DNA of 14,109 bases from JBBRSC01 sp038245795 (GTDB lineage: Bacteria > Actinomycetota > Acidimicrobiia > Acidimicrobiales > Microtrichaceae). How positions within the stretch are numbered: position 1 is the stretch's first letter; each line of letters opens with the position of its first letter. Under the pieces are notes generated by a model that searched no databases, was not told the DNA's origin, and saw only the letters and a program-made list of their open reading frames with translations. Positions 13,567 through 14,109 of this stretch are shown here, piece by piece. The stretch is from NCBI GenBank assembly GCA_038245795.1, contig JBBRSC010000062.1, positions 1-14,109 of the forward strand, given 5' to 3'. The translations under genes and the position numbers were made by a program.

Positions 13567-13572
13567 TACGTT
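13567..13572 (+). promoter_or_regulatory. -10-like box (TACGTT) for the amidase gene, leaderless start
   Basis: TACGTT, then 6 nt, then the ATG at 13579, with no ribosome site. The expected -35 area is next to a short dyad TCGCG-A-CGCGA at 13551-13561, which may be chance. Confidence 0.5.
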
Positions 13573-13578
13573 CCACTC

Positions 13579-13998
13579 ATGACTCGCTTCCGTTCTGCTC
13601 TCGATGTCGGTGCTGCCATTGCCCGCAAGGACATCTCCCCGGTCGAAGTGCTCGATCACTTTCTCGCCCAGGTCGATGCCATCAATCCGACGCTCAACGC
13701 GTTCTGCCTGCGAGATGACGAGCGCGCTCGCGCCGACGCTGCCGCCGCCGCTGACGATCTCGCGAAGCATCCGAACGTTGACCGATCGCCGTTGTTCGGT
13801 GTGCCGATCCCCATCAAGGACCTCCACGACGTCGAAGGCTGGCCGACCACGCACGGCAGTTGGGGGTCGTCGCCCGACCCCGTTTCTGCCGATGATCTTC
13901 CGGTTGGTCGGCTCCGGGCGGCCGGCTTGGTCTTCATGGGGAAGACCACCACTCCCGAACTCGGCACCATCAGCTTCACCGAAAGCGAACGGCTCTGA
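13579..13998 (+). CDS. Amidase-signature family hydrolase, N-terminal part up to an in-frame TGA
   Basis: 139 codons of an amidase-signature enzyme, a Ser-cisSer-Lys hydrolase that cleaves amides (or transfers the amino group, as in GatA). The catalytic lysine is K80 in LFGVPIPIKDLHDVEG, and PTTHGS and MGKTTTPELG follow as in the family. The frame stops at TGA (13996-13998, codon 140) inside SFTESERL-stop-ITRNPWD, where the family has a glycine (GITRNPW). The sequence then continues in frame to the edge. Full-length members have about 450-500 residues, so a 139-residue product would lack both serines. It is divergent from the nuclease gene with 64 bp between start codons, and its start appears leaderless. 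It may be a general amidase and not GatA, since no gatC or gatB is next to it. Confidence 0.88.
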   Translation: MTRFRSALDVGAAIARKDISPVEVLDHFLAQVDAINPTLNAFCLRDDERARADAAAAADDLAKHPNVDRSPLFGVPIPIKDLHDVEGWPTTHGSWGSSPDPVSADDLPVGRLRAAGLVFMGKTTTPELGTISFTESERL

Positions 13999-14109
13999 AT
14001 CACCCGCAACCCGTGGGACACGACCCGTACTCCGGCCGGATCCTCCGGGGGTTCCGGTGCATCGGTCGCGTCGGGGATGGCGCCGATCGGTCACGCATCG
14101 GACGGCGCA
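13999..14109 (+). pseudogene. In-frame continuation of the amidase past the TGA, cut by window edge
   Basis: All 37 codons to the edge read as amidase: ITRNPWDTTRTPAGSSGG, then ASVASGMAPIGHASDGA. The GSSGG stretch (residues 154-158 if codon 140 is counted) supplies the cis-serine of the catalytic triad. The nucleophilic serine would lie just past the edge. Its conservation shows that the TGA is recent, is a base error, or is read through. Confidence 0.85.

Noticed and set aside
10121..13998. Global recoding of TAG or TGA as sense codons
   Set aside because: TGA ends most genes in the window, including in precise ATGA overlaps, and TAG ends the nuclease gene at a natural C-terminus. The interrupted positions need different residues.
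13996..13998. Selenocysteine at the amidase TGA, or pyrrolysine at the two TAGs
   Set aside because: The amidase position is a structural glycine in the family, and acyltransferases have no known pyrrolysine at this site. I see no supporting element downstream.

Overview
The window looks like a chromosomal fragment of a high-GC actinobacterium. My best guess is Acidimicrobiia (the Ilumatobacter/Microtrichales type), from three things: GC-rich third positions, a mix of acyl-CoA, Gfo/Idh/MocA and old-yellow-enzyme genes, and start codons that sit directly 6-9 nt behind TANNNT boxes (leaderless mRNAs, common in actinobacteria). This placement is inference, because no rRNA or marker gene is present. 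Twelve protein genes fill the window almost completely. The longest non-coding gap is about 100 bp. I saw no tRNA, rRNA, CRISPR array, insertion sequence or origin.

Layout. 1-3564 (minus strand): two Gfo/Idh/MocA-type oxidoreductases overlapping by ATGA, then after 100 bp an acyl-CoA synthetase cut by the left edge. 3656-8270 (plus strand): an operon of a large secreted lipoprotein, a DapA/N-acetylneuraminate-lyase-type aldolase and an old-yellow-enzyme-type flavin oxidoreductase, joined by ATGA overlaps. It diverges from the oxidoreductase pair, and the two promoter regions overlap. These five genes look like one small-molecule, probably carbohydrate or sugar-acid, catabolic locus. The substrate cannot be read from the sequence.

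8292-11170 (minus strand): an operon of a PlsC-like acyltransferase, an SDR-type epimerase and a crotonase-fold protein. It meets the previous operon tail to tail over a perfect hairpin that contains part of both stop codons. 11268-12503 (plus): an EntS-like MFS exporter, divergent from the acyltransferase. 12594-13514 (minus): a Cas4/RecB-like nuclease with four candidate Fe-S cysteines, convergent with the exporter over a second hairpin. 13579 to the right edge (plus): an amidase-signature enzyme, divergent from the nuclease.

The most unusual feature is that three otherwise well-conserved genes each carry one in-frame stop codon, with recognisable protein continuing in the same frame and no frameshift: TAG in the lipoprotein (5717-5719), TAG in the acyltransferase (10463-10465) and TGA in the amidase (13996-13998). 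In the lipoprotein the extra reading frame ends exactly in an ATGA overlap with the next gene, so the ancestral gene ran 111 nt further. The causes to separate are base-call errors in a draft assembly, real decay, and readthrough. Global stop recoding is unlikely because TGA ends most genes here and TAG appears to end the nuclease gene. A second notable point is a perfect 14-bp tandem duplication at the acyltransferase/epimerase junction, which seems to have converted an ATGA overlap into a 5-codon mini-cistron chained to both genes.
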